NCBI GenBank assembly: GCA_907163375.1
Contig: CAJQUW010011065.1
Coordinates: forward strand, 310,001-374,000
DNA: 64,000 bases
DNA from: Prostheceraeus crozeri
Taxonomy: Eukaryota; Platyhelminthes; Polycladida; Euryleptidae
Direction of reading: 5' to 3'
Position numbers and translations under genes: made by a program. The notes under the pieces were generated by a model. That model was not told where the DNA came from. It made no database searches and was given only the letters and a program-made list of their open reading frames with translations. Shown piece after piece: positions 28,568 through 40,266 of this stretch. Numbering within the stretch: the stretch's first letter is position 1; each line of letters opens with the position of its first letter.

Positions 28568-31446
28568 TCATGAAAGAATAAAGTCAGTTCGCCTTTTATA
28601 CTTGTTGGCAAACACATCTATCACATGCTCAATGTCAATTTTAATTTCTGGGTGGATGTACATTAAGGCAAGTCCAGTCAAACGTTCATCTGACATTCTT
28701 GATCGCAGATGATCCTTCAGCAATTTCATAGCACTAAAGGCCCTTTCTGCAGAGCAGGTTGTTACCGGAATCGTGCAAAATATCTGGAGCATCTTCTTGA
28801 TAGTGGGCATCCTGAAATAAATTCAAAAAATGTGCAGAAGTTTGTGTTAAATATATTCAAATCATAAATTATTCCATGAATTATTAATTATTGTCCTGTA
28901 ATTATTAATCCTGAATTATTAGTCCTGTCCTGTAATTAGTCATTTTGTAAATTCCATTGTGAAATTAACATATCATTTTAAACAGAAATGAAAGCAAGTC
29001 TGACAAGTAGGGCCTATACCTAGGGCCTTTACTGTCAATATTTTCAATTGCAATAGGGCCTACTAGGTATGTAGCCTACTAAAAGTACACTGTACATTGA
29101 ATGCAGAAATTATTGAAAGATCCTACTATATCACAGTGAATCGCTAACAAACTGAATTGTATTTTGTAGCTTTTTAGTCATACACTTCTATGTGATTGCT
29201 TACCTTTCGGGCACTAAATCAAGAGCTTCCAAGGTGTAGTTGGGGGTGTGATTTCCACTTTGGTAGAATCGCAACCAATTGAGGAATTCAATCCGCACCT
29301 CGTCTTCATTTGGTGAGCCCAAAATTGTCTAGTACATTTCGAAGGCTGGGAGGAGATCATTCCATGTACTCGAGTTGAAGTTGGACGGAATGAGGGCAGT
29401 CATCTTTGATACCAGTGTGAAATGGGATGAAAAGTGAGATCGAAAAGATTCAAGTATGGTATCAAGATACGGAAACCAAATAGCTCTCCTGAAGTATTGG
29501 TCTTCATTGTCAGAAGGCACATTGGTTCGATGCGTTTGCCGGAGTGCAAGGCGTGGTACATGGATAGTAGCTCCCACAGAGCTTGCTAACCTCTTAGCTG
29601 CTTCGAAGGGTCCATGGGCTTCATCTGTCCATTCCGCATCATCCTTGCGCCATGTTTCCAAAGTAGATATGACGAAATCGACGTTTTCCACCGCGTTAAC
29701 CAAGTCTTGGTTGACATTTTGCAGATATCTTGAGACGGATGCGGTCAGAGCCATAACCTTCTGGGCACAAGAGAGAGCTACGATGAATGTGGGCTCGGTG
29801 ATTGAACGCAGGCAGGATCTTGAAGTGTCAGCAGTTTTACGGTCAGTGCAAGACAGGAGTCGTTCGAGACATTCAACTATGTGCCTATAATTGCAGCAGA
29901 AAGTGAGCAGTACATCATGCCGTTGGATAAATCGTGTTTCACAAAATCCTTTCAGACTTTCCATTGAGCTGCCAGCTTCTGAGAGAATTTCCCGGAGAGC
30001 TTCTCTTCTTTTGCCGGAGTCATTGAAGAAGTTAGTGGCGTCTTTCACTGATTGAAACATATCTCGAATTTCTGGGACCTCATTTGACGAGTCTAGGACT
30101 AAATTCAACACATGACTGCTGCAATGAACATAGATCGCAGAGGGACACATTTCCTGTATCCGCTGTTGAACCCCGCTCACATGGCCTGACATGGTTGATG
30201 CTCCATCATATCCCTGACCTACCAAATAATCCAGATCAAAGTTTTTGGATTTCAAATTGTCCATTATTTCATTTGCAAGATTCTCCGCAGAAAGATCGAT
30301 CACGCTTTTGAACTTCATAAATTCCTCTCTTATTCTATTGATTCCATTTTCTCGGCTTACAAATCTGACGCATAGGCAGAGCTGTTCTTTGTGAGAAGAG
30401 TCTGTGGTCTCGTCTGCAATTATGGAGAAGTACCGGGATTCATCAATATCATTCTTTATGCTTCTGAATACAGAGTCTCCACATATTTCAATCAATTCAT
30501 TTTGCGTCGTCTTTGATATGTAAGTCGCATTCTTGTTTGCCTTTTCTAGATGTTCTTTGAGGACATTATCTCTCGCGTCGACCCGATATGCCAGCAGAGC
30601 TCTAAAGTTGCCCTCTTCCTTTTCTATTTCTTTACTCAGATCCAGCTGTCCATGATCGATATATCCGCGGAGTGCTATTCCGATCCTTCCGCACAGAATT
30701 ATTGTTTTGATGATAGGTATCAGGCGATTTCTTGAGTCTTTGACATTCTGTCTGTGCTGGCTATTTATCTGAGAACAGACATCCATCGATGGTTTGTTCA
30801 AGACTTGCAGGAACAGGTCAGCGAATTCTTGTGAGGCTTTGTGATACTCCGTAGATAGATGGCACGAAAGATATCCTCCTGCTCCAGTGAGATGGCTGTA
30901 TTTGTTGAGGGGAGATCCTACTAGCTGACCAGGTTCTGTTAATTTTCCTCTGTTGTTCTTGCTGTTTTCACCTCCAAACAGCACACATGGAACGCACAAT
31001 AATCCTTGCACACTTGGTGAGTATTTGAAACAATCATAGATTCCTGACATGTGCTGAATTCCCAAGTAGACTCTTTGTGGACGCTTGCCACCTTTCATCG
31101 TGAAAGGAAAATCGAATTCCTTTGTTGGCATCATCTCAGTTAGTAGACTCTGCTTGGTAGATTTATCCAATCTTGTCACCATACTTGAATCTTTTTGACC
31201 TTTCTTAAAGACACAGCCTATATCATTGTCTGAGCACAAAGTCATGCGCTCGCTTGAAGATGGAGGTGTTGATGTGGAAGAAGTGACACAAGTAATGGGC
31301 CTGTTGCATGGAGCGTCATCCGATGATGTTGTCACACTGATGCTGTTGTCCACAGTTGATGTATTGGGTTTGGATGATAGGCCTACTGCCTTTGAGAAGA
31401 AGTCGGAAATTAATCGCATTTTCTTCTTTGGCACCTCGCCAGACAT
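28568..31446 (-). pseudogene. hAT transposase, TTF zinc finger/DUF4371 type, with one in-frame stop
   Basis: The first exon starts at 31446 (MSGEVPKKKMRL). It carries a TTF-type finger region (CVPCVLFGGE, GGYLSCHLSTEYHK) and the RNase H-like core with IIADETTDSSHKEQLCLCV and GQGYDGASTMSG followed by HCSSHVLNLVL. A GTAAGC donor at 29203 pairs with a TTTCAG acceptor near 28812. The second exon (28568-28811) holds the hAT C-terminal dimerisation motif (TCSAERAFSAMKLLKDHLRS). A stop codon at 29329-29331 interrupts exon 1; the same frame continues open beyond it for about 42 codons to the donor. The product is therefore probably truncated, or the stop is an allele or sequencing variant. Confidence 0.88.
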
Positions 31447-32826
31447 ACTTGCTGTAAATGAAATGAAATGGAACTTAGGCCTAGTTAGCTTATGAAAGAA
31501 TAAAGACTAGTTCCCAAACAAAATACATGTAGTCTTGAGCCTACATGTACATGTACAATGTTGTACATGTAATGTACAATTGTATATGCATGTCCATTGA
31601 TAATGGATAACATGGGCCTACAGTAGCTACTAGTTTCAAATAAATGGCATATTGTATTATAAGCTTATACATGTATTAGCTGGTAATACAAATACTATGT
31701 ATTTGCCAGGTTGTCGTCTGTTTTTGCAATCTGCTATGTTCTAAAGAATTTGCCTTCGTTCTTGTGCCTTATTACAAGAAACAGTCTCATAGGTCTCATG
31801 GCTAACTTTTGTCCAAAATTTAATTTTTACTGATTTTTCTTTGGAATTTTATAAATCTGATGTGAAGAGCAAATTACTCGTCATTTTTTGTGTATTCTTG
31901 TGGAAAATCAACGCTGAACAAAATAGTTGAAAAAATTGGCTGTGAGACTTGGTGCTAATGTACGTGTAACCTCAGCGACTTCTTAAAAGTAACTGGAAAT
32001 ACAAGTTCAAATTTTACCCCTAACTTAACTACTTCCGAGATGAGGCGCGCTACTGACTCATGACCGGAGCTGCTGGCGAATCGATCGCAACTTTAAACTT
32101 CCGTCTCCACTCTCAGGTCGGTCCTTCTCAGATGGCATCCGATCAGGGTACCTGCTAGCTTCTCAGACTGTCAAAGTTGTTGCTTTCGACACTACACCCA
32201 GACAGGTCATCCGGACGAAGTAGGGGAGGAGTTCTAAATTTGCTATTAAAACATACAGTAAGTGGTGGCCAGCCGTCACTGGGGTCATCCTACTTCTCAT
32301 GGCCAAGTCGATGGTAGCAAGCCCTTGAGTTATTCTTCCTCCGGCGAAGCTTCGATAGCGGAGCTCTTCCGCTTTGCCACCAAAGAGGAACACCCAGGCA
32401 GTTAACCGAGGCCGAGGTCCCTCACGCCGGAGTTAGTCGAATCTGCTGTCAGAAACGACGCAGCGACAGGGCTTCTGGTGCCGCTGAGGGGGTTACCCCA
32501 TACCGTATTGTACCACCGACCTTGAATGTGAATGCATCATTTCATCATTTTCATCTTCAAAATTTGAATACTTACTTCTTTAAATCAAAATAACCAATGA
32601 TGAAGGACAGATAGGGATGAAAGTTTGCACGAAAAGTAGCAGCAGCAATTCAACTTGCCTCTCCTCTCAGTTGACATCGTTTATAAAGCTATCAAGAACG
32701 AATAATGCGAGAATGTGCAAATCATGCGTTCTCATTGGAAATTCAGGAACAAGTGGATAGCTCACTCGCCACTCGCCGCTCGCGTAATTCGGTTGGTCGT
32801 CAGGTCCAGAATCACTTATTCAACCT
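31447..32826. other. hAT 5' interior with an unassigned GC-rich segment
   Basis: From 31447 to about 32030 the DNA is ordinary AT-rich non-coding sequence, with ACATGTAC-type repeats. About 32040-32530 is strikingly GC-richer and looks like a foreign piece. Its minus strand keeps one frame open for 76 codons without a known motif. It may be the 5' end of a non-LTR retroelement, but I could not find a reverse transcriptase or poly-A border. Confidence 0.4.
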
Positions 32827-34587
32827 CAGTGCTGAATCTAGGATATGAATTCCGGGGGGGGGTCCTACAAGCTGCAGGGGGCAGGCAAATCTGCTATATT
32901 TTACCGACTAGACACGGTTAAGAAAGAGATCTGACACTACTGAACTAGTGATCAGCTTAGACATGTATATGAATATAAGTGAAATAAAAACTGATGCGTT
33001 CAAAAAATGTAAGTATATTCAAATCAAAAAAGTTTTATTCTGCGACACTTCTGCGATGACCATGATCGCATGATCTCAGTAACTGTTTCGTCACTCAGTT
33101 CATTTGGTCCCTCAATTGCAACCATCATTAAATGATTAAGGGACACAGGAGACAATTTGTTCCGCAATTTGGTGTGAATGCGATTCATGGCACTAAATGA
33201 CCGCTCGACACTAGCAGTGGTAGATGGAGTGCATTCAATGCAGCAGCTCAGGGCTCGCAGGAGAGGATATCCCAGATCCCTAGTGAGCAAGTCATGTATT
33301 GGCTTCCCATCCGGTAATTCCTTGGATTTCTCTTGAGCAAAATAGTGAAAGCTCAAGGCCTCAGATCTTAGTCGATCTAAATTCTCAAAAACATGTGGGA
33401 AAAGACGCCCAATATTTTCTACAGATGTCTGAAAGTCATCAGCAGCCGCACATGTTCTGTAAGTTGATAATACAGCCGCACTTCGCATGGAAATGCTTGC
33501 ACTGTTATTAAACTTCTGATCTAAAGTATCAACAAACTTTTTATGTAGTCTTTTGATGGTTGGCGCTACTTCACTAGTATCATCATCTTCAATGTGTACA
33601 ACCTCTGAAGCTTTACCATAAAGAATCCGTGCTTGATCACGCCATGAAGCATTATCATTATTAACTATGTCAGACAGATGATTTTTCGTTGACTGAACGA
33701 AGTATTCGATGTTAGATGCAGATATAGTCAAAGTCTGCAAATGGCGGCTCAATGATGATATAGCATTTAGTAATGCATCTACTGCAACCAGCAGGAAGAT
33801 GGTTGACTTCTTTCTAAGAACTAATAGCACACCTCCAGTCAACGAAGACAAATCACCGCACTCCAAGCTTCACATGCTACAAGTAGAGAGGTGTAAGTTT
33901 TGATTACTGCTCCGGTTACTCTACTAGAGCTCAACCAACGTATATCTATGCATTCAGCAATATTAATGCATGGATCATTCAATATTTCCTGAATCTGATG
34001 CAATGTCCGAGACTTTTTTGGTGATAAATGAATCAATTTTTTTGTTGTTCGTTTGGTTCCGGTGGCAGGTATTTCTTCTCCCTTTCTTTTCTTTTCTTTC
34101 TTGAAAGGCATTGTTAGAGCGAGACGATGGTCAAATATAGTTGCAAATTTTTTGCTCCAATTGTGACCTCACACAGAAGATTCTTGTCACTTCAGCAATC
34201 AAATCACATCTGTGGAGCTAACAGTAATGGAGATTGAGATTTCTTACCTCCCTTCCACTTGCGTGATTGGCCGAGCACGATCAGCGCACATCACTATGCA
34301 TTCATTTAGGGAACACACAACCCGCGATTGTCTTATCATGCAATAAGTACTTATTTTTAAATGTTTGGGTTTGTCACACCATTCCCTCTCATATGGCATT
34401 ATCCGATGGAGAAATTCAGAAAAACACATGCTCACTCACAGATGATGAATTTGTCACAATATTGACAAGGAAATGGAGATTTCTTGCTAGAGAGCATATG
34501 GGCAAAATGTGATATTTTCCTCCGGGGGGGCAAGTTGCGATGCCGGGGGGGAATTCCCCCCAAAGCACCCCCGTAGATTCTTTACTG
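32827..34587. mobile_element. Deleted hAT element nested in the larger hAT
   Basis: The ends are CAGTGCTGAATCTAGG and, inverted, CAGTAAAGAATCTACG. Both are flanked by a perfect 8-bp duplication, ttcaacct (32819-32826 and 34588-34595). G-runs just inside each end (ccggggggg) are typical of this hAT group. At 1.76 kb it is too short for a full transposase and keeps only the C-terminal half, so it is non-autonomous. Confidence 0.9.
33024..34111 (-). pseudogene. hAT transposase C-terminal half (KIAA1586-like), frameshifted
   Basis: Two overlapping minus-strand frames together resemble the hAT group related to KIAA1586. The upstream frame (33839-34111) has the diagnostic CIDIRWLSSSR motif. The downstream frame (33024-33866) ends with the dimerisation region, STTASVERSFSAMNRIHTKL. 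A shift of frame near 33850 separates them. The zinc finger and first catalytic region are absent. It is transcribed in the same sense as the host hAT, but it is a separate insertion. Confidence 0.8.
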
Positions 34588-34998
34588 TTCAACCTAAACG
34601 AAATCTTGCCGGAGTTGATAGGAATAACATCTGCAAATTACATAATTCAAGTGGAACTTCTAAAATCGGCATTAAACAGCAGGTCACCTGCGCCTCGTGC
34701 GTCAGAGATGCTACAGTTTAATGTAAGCAAACTTCAGCAGAGACCTCTTCATTCCTTGGTTAGAGGTTCTCGCCGTTCATGAATTCATGTCTACATGCTG
34801 ATAAGAAATCCAGATGTTTATTATATAATAACAAGAGAAACTGGGCCAAATATGTTTCAGACTACGATCATTATTTGTACTTTTAAAGAACAAATTGCCA
34901 AAATGTATTGCCTGCATTTACAATCCACAATCAAGTTTGAGCTGGTGGGGTGGATGCATCCCGGCATCCCCCCCCTTCGGTCCGCCACTGCATCTAAG

Positions 34999-36501
34999 TC
35001 TTCGATGGTAATAAAGATAAAATGGACTGCTCGCCACTGTTACTGCCCACTGATAGCTGTTTTTGTAAATAGAGTTGTGTCCACATTTGAAAATTGGTAA
35101 CAATTCTGAATAAGTGATGCTTCACCAACTTTCAGGACTTTTTGGAAGGTAACCCTCAGCATCAACACATAATATGTACCACGTGTTCTAGGAATTCCTC
35201 TGTTTGCGCTGCGTTCCATTGTTTGATGCTGGCACCTATTATAGGACTGATGTCCGTCCATGTCTGCCACCCCGATGTTATCCTCCTAACAAAGGGGGAT
35301 GAAATTTCACCTTGTGCCAAGAGGATACCTAGGAACGGCAGCGCATGCATCACAAATTACAATTTTCAACATATCCATAGTGAAGTGTGACAACCTAGTG
35401 AATGTCCATTTTTCTTGTGTCATTTAAATCATTCGCAAGACCGTTATTCAATATGTCTGTATTGCGACATCGGATGCGCTGCTAGATGACTCATAAATGT
35501 TGGAATTATCAAAAGTAAAGAGTCGGAACATCCTCTGATCAGATTATGAGAAAGATATGAGATCATAATTCCGACTGAATTGTCACCCAAATGTTTGGAG
35601 ACACTATCTTCATGCTCAAACGGATGCGTACGCTCACGCAATTCATTCCAGTGCTTCGAATGGTCAATAAACATTGATTTCAAGCAGAAAGAATGAACAA
35701 TAAACAATGTTATGTTTGTCAATACATCCACATTTCTATATATGTTTATGGACACTCAAAATGAGATTTCCATAACAGACAATCAACAATGGAGCTAAGA
35801 AAAATATGATATTCAATTTCTTTATATCGCTTTGTTGCAATTGAGGATTTCTGAAAAATTGTAGACTGTCATGAACTAGATATTTTACTTCTCATCTGGA
35901 ATCATGATTCATTCAGATACAATCATAAATTTCAAGCAGAGGATCATCATGTTAACTATTTTAGACAGTTTTACATTAGAATGGCTGTTTTATGATTGTA
36001 TCTTAATCTACGGGGAAGTCATTCGTACATTCCTTCTCACAGAGTAATGTATTCATTCGGTGGTGCGCATTAAATATTTAAGCGATGAATTTCTACACGA
36101 TTCATTAACGAAAAACAATAAAGATACTGATTTTATACATAGCATTTTTCATGGATGTAGATGAAATGGCTGCCCAATCACAGATGTTCTCTATCACCTT
36201 TTTTTGCTCTTAACTGTGTTCTCTATTACTTCTTATTCGTATTCATAGCAATTTTCTCGATCACTTGAATGGATGTGCACATTAAAAACAGTATTACGCC
36301 GCGATGTAAAGACTTTACTGCACAGTCTAAAGAATGACGGCTTCTAGTTGTTCGCAATAATAGGCCGTTGTCTTATTTGATCGCAGTGCCTGATCTTGTG
36401 CAATTTCAAGATTAGGAACCGTTGCCTCTTCAGTGCACTTGATAAAATTCGTAATTTTTCTTATTTCTTATAAAAGTAGATTCATTCTGAGAAAGAAATT
36501 G
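34999..36501. other. Stretch without a recognisable feature
   Basis: AT-rich single-copy-looking DNA. The open frames are all short and overlap on both strands without a family motif. I found no repeat, RNA gene or transposon end in it. Confidence 0.5.
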
Positions 36502-36593
36502 ACACCGTCTCTTGCAGAAGTGTGGACTAGCTAGACCTCAGGTTCGGATAGACCTGAGGTCTAGATAAACCACACTTCTGCAAGAGACGGTGT
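36502..36593. repeat. 92-nt near-perfect hairpin
   Basis: Outer arms 36502-36525 and 36570-36593 are perfectly complementary over 24 bp (core CACCGTCTCTTGCAGAAGTG). After a symmetrical 5-nt internal loop, inner arms 36531-36543 and 36552-36564 pair over 13 bp (CTAGACCTCAGGT), leaving an 8-nt loop. Size and shape fit a pre-miRNA or hairpin-siRNA precursor. A tiny foldback transposon is the main alternative; I see no target duplication. Confidence 0.85.
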
Positions 36594-36810
36594 GACTTCA
36601 ATGAAGATATATTTTATAAAGATCTCTCACTATATGCAAAGTCTTGATAATCCTTTGATAAGATCGACAAAATTGAATCAAGTGCATAATGATGAGGTGA
36701 ATACGCTTGCAAAAATATGTACATATCATTGAAAACGAAAATTAATTACGAGGGTCTCGTATAGAAGTCAAGCATAAATAACTGGGCAGTGACATGTCAA
36801 TCTGGCTGTA

Positions 36811-38080
36811 CTATTTAAAGCAGCAAAAAGTAATTTTCTTCTACCGCATAGTTCTTTATTCCCAATACTTTGGCTTAGCCTTGATCAAGGATGCAAAAAA
36901 AGGAAATTGCACTGAATGTCGTTAAGAAAATTTAAGTTAACCTATCTATGGAATACAGCCTGGAACCTTAGTAAACCATGGACATTGAGACATGCTTACA
37001 CAGAATTTTGACAAAAATATTATGGATTACTTGAGATATCAAAGGGATGAAAAGAACTAATTTAGAAAACAAAAACTTGAAAATTGCACTGAATTAATGA
37101 GATTAAGCGGTATGTCGGTAGGCCTTGCTTTGATCTCCTTTTTCGACACTCTTTCTTTGAGCCATGTATTGCAAGTTCCGATGTAGTATTAACCATGTGA
37201 TGGACTTAAGGCTGGTTTATACTTCCTCCGTTTCATGTACGGAGACGTCTCCGGGAGTGATTTCACAAAATACGGACACGTCTCCGAGAAATATTGTGCG
37301 AAAACGGAGGCGTCTCCGTATTTTTTTTATCAGCAGACATGAAACGGAGGGTCAAAATCACTATACAGAGACATTAGTTTGGTTGGATGTCTCCGTATTT
37401 CAGTCGACTGAAGTTTGACTGTGAGCCAATGAAATTGAAGATGAAGCGATGTCATCACGTGACATCTAGCTGGTTGTGTTCTGTTCAGGGAATCGAGCCT
37501 CCGTACATATGCAACTGACAAAATGGACTATATACATGCATCCGTATTTTTTAGTCTCCGTATCCTACAAGAAATTACGCAGACTTGTGCAGCTTCCGTA
37601 AAACGGAGATGTCTGCGTTTTCAGGAGCTGTCTCCGCTCTCAATACGGAGGAAGTATAAACCAGCCTTTAAGTGTGATTGGGGAGTTGTGTGTCATCAGA
37701 TGTTCATAAGCCTCGTCAATATTACATCGAAACTTGCAATACATGGCTCAAAGAAAGAGGGTCGAAAAGAAAGAGATCAAAGCAAGGCCTACCGAAAGGT
37801 TACCGATCTCAATAATTATGTGTAACATTTATTTTTCCCTTTTTGTAGATTAGTTTTTGTCCTCTTGATATCTCAAGTAATCCATCATATTTTTGATAAA
37901 ATTCTGTGTTAGCATGTCTCAATGTCTCGGTTGTATTCCATAGATAGGTTAGTTAAAATTTTCTTAGCGACATTCAGTGCAATTTCCTCTCTATTTCCCT
38001 TGATAAAGGCTGAGCAGAAATATTGGGAATAAAGAACTACACGGTCGAAGAAAGTTGCTTTTTGCTGCTTTAAATGAATA
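36811..38080. repeat. Diverged inverted repeat with a MITE at its centre
   Basis: The arm at about 36811-37190 (with aaagcagcaaaaag, ttctttattcccaata, acttgagatatcaa, ccttgctttgatctc) is matched in inverse order by about 37700-38080. The arms carry many substitutions and small indels, so the pairing is old. The spacer is almost entirely a 459-bp MITE. It may be an old foldback element or an inverted duplication. Confidence 0.75.
37209..37667. mobile_element. PIF/Harbinger-type MITE
   Basis: 459 bp with perfect 23-bp terminal inverted repeats beginning AGGCTGGTTTATACTTCC and a TTA duplication at both sides (37206-37208, 37668-37670). Internally it repeats CGGAGACGTCTCCG-like palindromes (near 37235, 37275, 37305). 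There is no coding capacity. Perfect ends suggest a fairly recent insertion. Confidence 0.9.
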
Positions 38081-39600
38081 AATCCCGACTGATGGCAAAG
38101 AAAAATCAAATTCTGGGTGTACTAATTTGCCATGAAATCTGATGCATTCTTTCCTTCCTTCAGAGTATTGATATGGAACCGGCTCTTGCAAATTGGAACC
38201 GCATTCGTTACCGTACACGGTTATTTGAAATTCGACAATAGATTATACCCTACTTCTCACTAGCCTTGCTTTGCCAAAATTGGTAGCTTGATGACAAGGA
38301 CTGGGTATGTAACCTCAGGCTTGAAAAAATCCTTCGAATCCCTCGCGCAACTCAAATTGCAACATCCATCAATAGTTCCTATGCGTAAATTCTTTGTCCG
38401 GGAGAGCAACATTCGTGTTTCTAAACTAAGAGATCTATGATCAAGATGAAATGTTCCCCATGTTTTCTACCTTTTACTAAGGCATCACTAAAATGCCTGA
38501 GTACTTTCAAAGGCTAAATAATGCCTTTAATGCCAGAAACTTGACGAGATATACCGTGTGAGTTTTGCTTCTTTGCGTCATAACATACTTTTAGAGAGTC
38601 TCTATTTATGAGAATGTAGAAAATTTTGTACTTTTGACTGAGCGCAACAGGCATAAGAGTTCCTGGCGAAAGACTATCTGAAATGTCCGTCCTATAGCCT
38701 TTGTAAGATATAAGCTTACAAGTCTTCTAGTACATGGGCCGATCAGCAGCCGATTCGCGAATCGGATCGAATCTCTAAGCCTCGCATGAATCAGTTTCCG
38801 CTTAAAATCAGGATGAAGTTCGTATTTACATGGCACAAATGTAAGTCCGAAATAGCACACGTGGTCCGTTGTTGTCTGGATAGATTGACGTATTGTAAGT
38901 ACAAAGAAAGAAATATGGGTCCGATTTGTCGATGTTGTGAGCATTTTCACAGGTGCCAAAATGTCGCCCTTGAAAGCTTAGCTGATGGATGAAGACATCT
39001 AAGATTCATACATATTAGGGATAAAATAAATGTGAAATGACTGTGCGAAACCAAAGTAAAAAGCAGTTCAATAATGATGTGATACTGATATAATATCAAC
39101 ATAATAATGTCGACATAATAACAATTTTCATATGTTGACATCGATATAAATGATTTTTAAATTTTTAACTTCTTGTCACAACAGTAGTAAACAGACTATA
39201 ATTATCACTACATCAATTAACAACATTGAAATTAAATAAACGATAGATCAAATTGCCATGCAAAAGATGTGCGGCTGGAAGGATCAAGCAACAAATGAAA
39301 TTTTAACGCTTGTAACAGCAAATCTAGAGGATATGACTAGACTGGCAGTCTATACCGGCTGCTTTGACAATCCACGCAGAATAATGAATGCATTGTAGAA
39401 CGTCATAAATTTGCAACTTATCGATCAAATTTAACCACTGATGCTTCAAGAATATCTTATTGTATATTCTTGATTCGCTGTTTGTAGTGAAGACATAACT
39501 CTTCCGCTTCCTAGCTTCACTTATTTAGAGAGGCTTTTCCACATCTTCAGATTATTTATTATCCAAGCAGTAATAAAGAATATTATGTGACATTTCCGAA
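38081..39600. other. Stretch without a recognisable gene
   Basis: Nothing codes convincingly up to about 39250. A 16-bp perfect palindrome, CCGATTCGCGAATCGG, lies at 38750-38765. From about 39250 to 39600 weak, decayed similarity in reading style to the retroelement-like frame downstream may mark its 5' part, but no motif can be assigned. Confidence 0.4.
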
Positions 39601-40266
39601 TTCTTCAAACCATTGGAAGATGTAATTCGTGATCAGTTTATTCCAACTCTATGTGACAAAGTGATCGATGATGATTTGCGAGACTTATTTTCTCTTCCTA
39701 CTTCACTCGGTGGACTTGGCATTGAAAATTCAGTAAAAACATCTGACAGCCAATATGCATCATCTCTAAATATCACAAAATCACTTCAAGAACGCATAAT
39801 CAACCAAATTATGAACTTCAGTGAAGAAACAATTGATGACATTTACTCGAGAAAAAGTGAAAATAAAAGCAAAAAACATTTAGCCGATAAATCAATGTTC
39901 AAATCACTATTTGAAAACTTTTCGGAGGAAAGCAAGCGATGTATTCAAGCAAATCAAGAGAAGGGATCGTCCGTATGGCTTTCTACACTCCCCCTAAAAG
40001 AACATGGATTTCACTTGAATAAAGTAGAATTCATTGATGCCATGTCGCTAAGATATAACTTAAAAATTTCTGGCATGCCTCAAAGACGTTCCTGTGGACA
40101 ATTGAATGACATTAATCATGCCATGATCTGCAAGTTGGGAGGCTTCGTTCACTAAAGACACAACGAAATAAGAGACCTTGAAGCTGATTTACTATCAAAA
40201 ATATGCACCGATGTGAGAGTAGAACCATCATTAATACGGGTTTCCGAAAATAACGACCTAAGACGT
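39601..40266 (+). pseudogene. Retroelement-derived coding fragment, upstream part
   Basis: The fragment contains FSLPTSLGGLGIENSVKT, then KGSSVWLSTLPLKEHGFHLN and a Cys/His cluster (RRSCGQLNDINHAMICKLGG). This order recurs in the C-terminal region of many retroelement-type proteins annotated in corals and fishes. The exact family (non-LTR or tyrosine-recombinase type) is uncertain, so I treat it as an old broken copy. It is interrupted at 40266 by a foldback element, and matching downstream sequence resumes at 44403. Confidence 0.65.

Larger units (their letters stand above)
27989..34990. mobile_element. hAT transposon (ZMYM1-like group) with nested insertion
   Basis: The left end reads CAGTGGCGGAC and the right end is its complement, GTCCGCCACTG with one base shift. 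Flanking 8-bp direct repeats are catctcag (27981-27988) and catctaag (34991-34998), one mismatch, the length hAT elements make. The 7.0 kb interior carries a TTF-type zinc-finger/DUF4371 transposase on the minus strand. It also holds a smaller hAT (32827-34587) and a GC-rich segment at about 32040-32530, both apparently later insertions upstream of the transposase start. Confidence 0.85.

Noticed and set aside
38750-38765. 16-bp perfect palindrome CCGATTCGCGAATCGG
   Set aside because: It is isolated, with no repeat partner, promoter or element end around it. Palindromes of this size occur by chance in long windows often enough that I give it no meaning.
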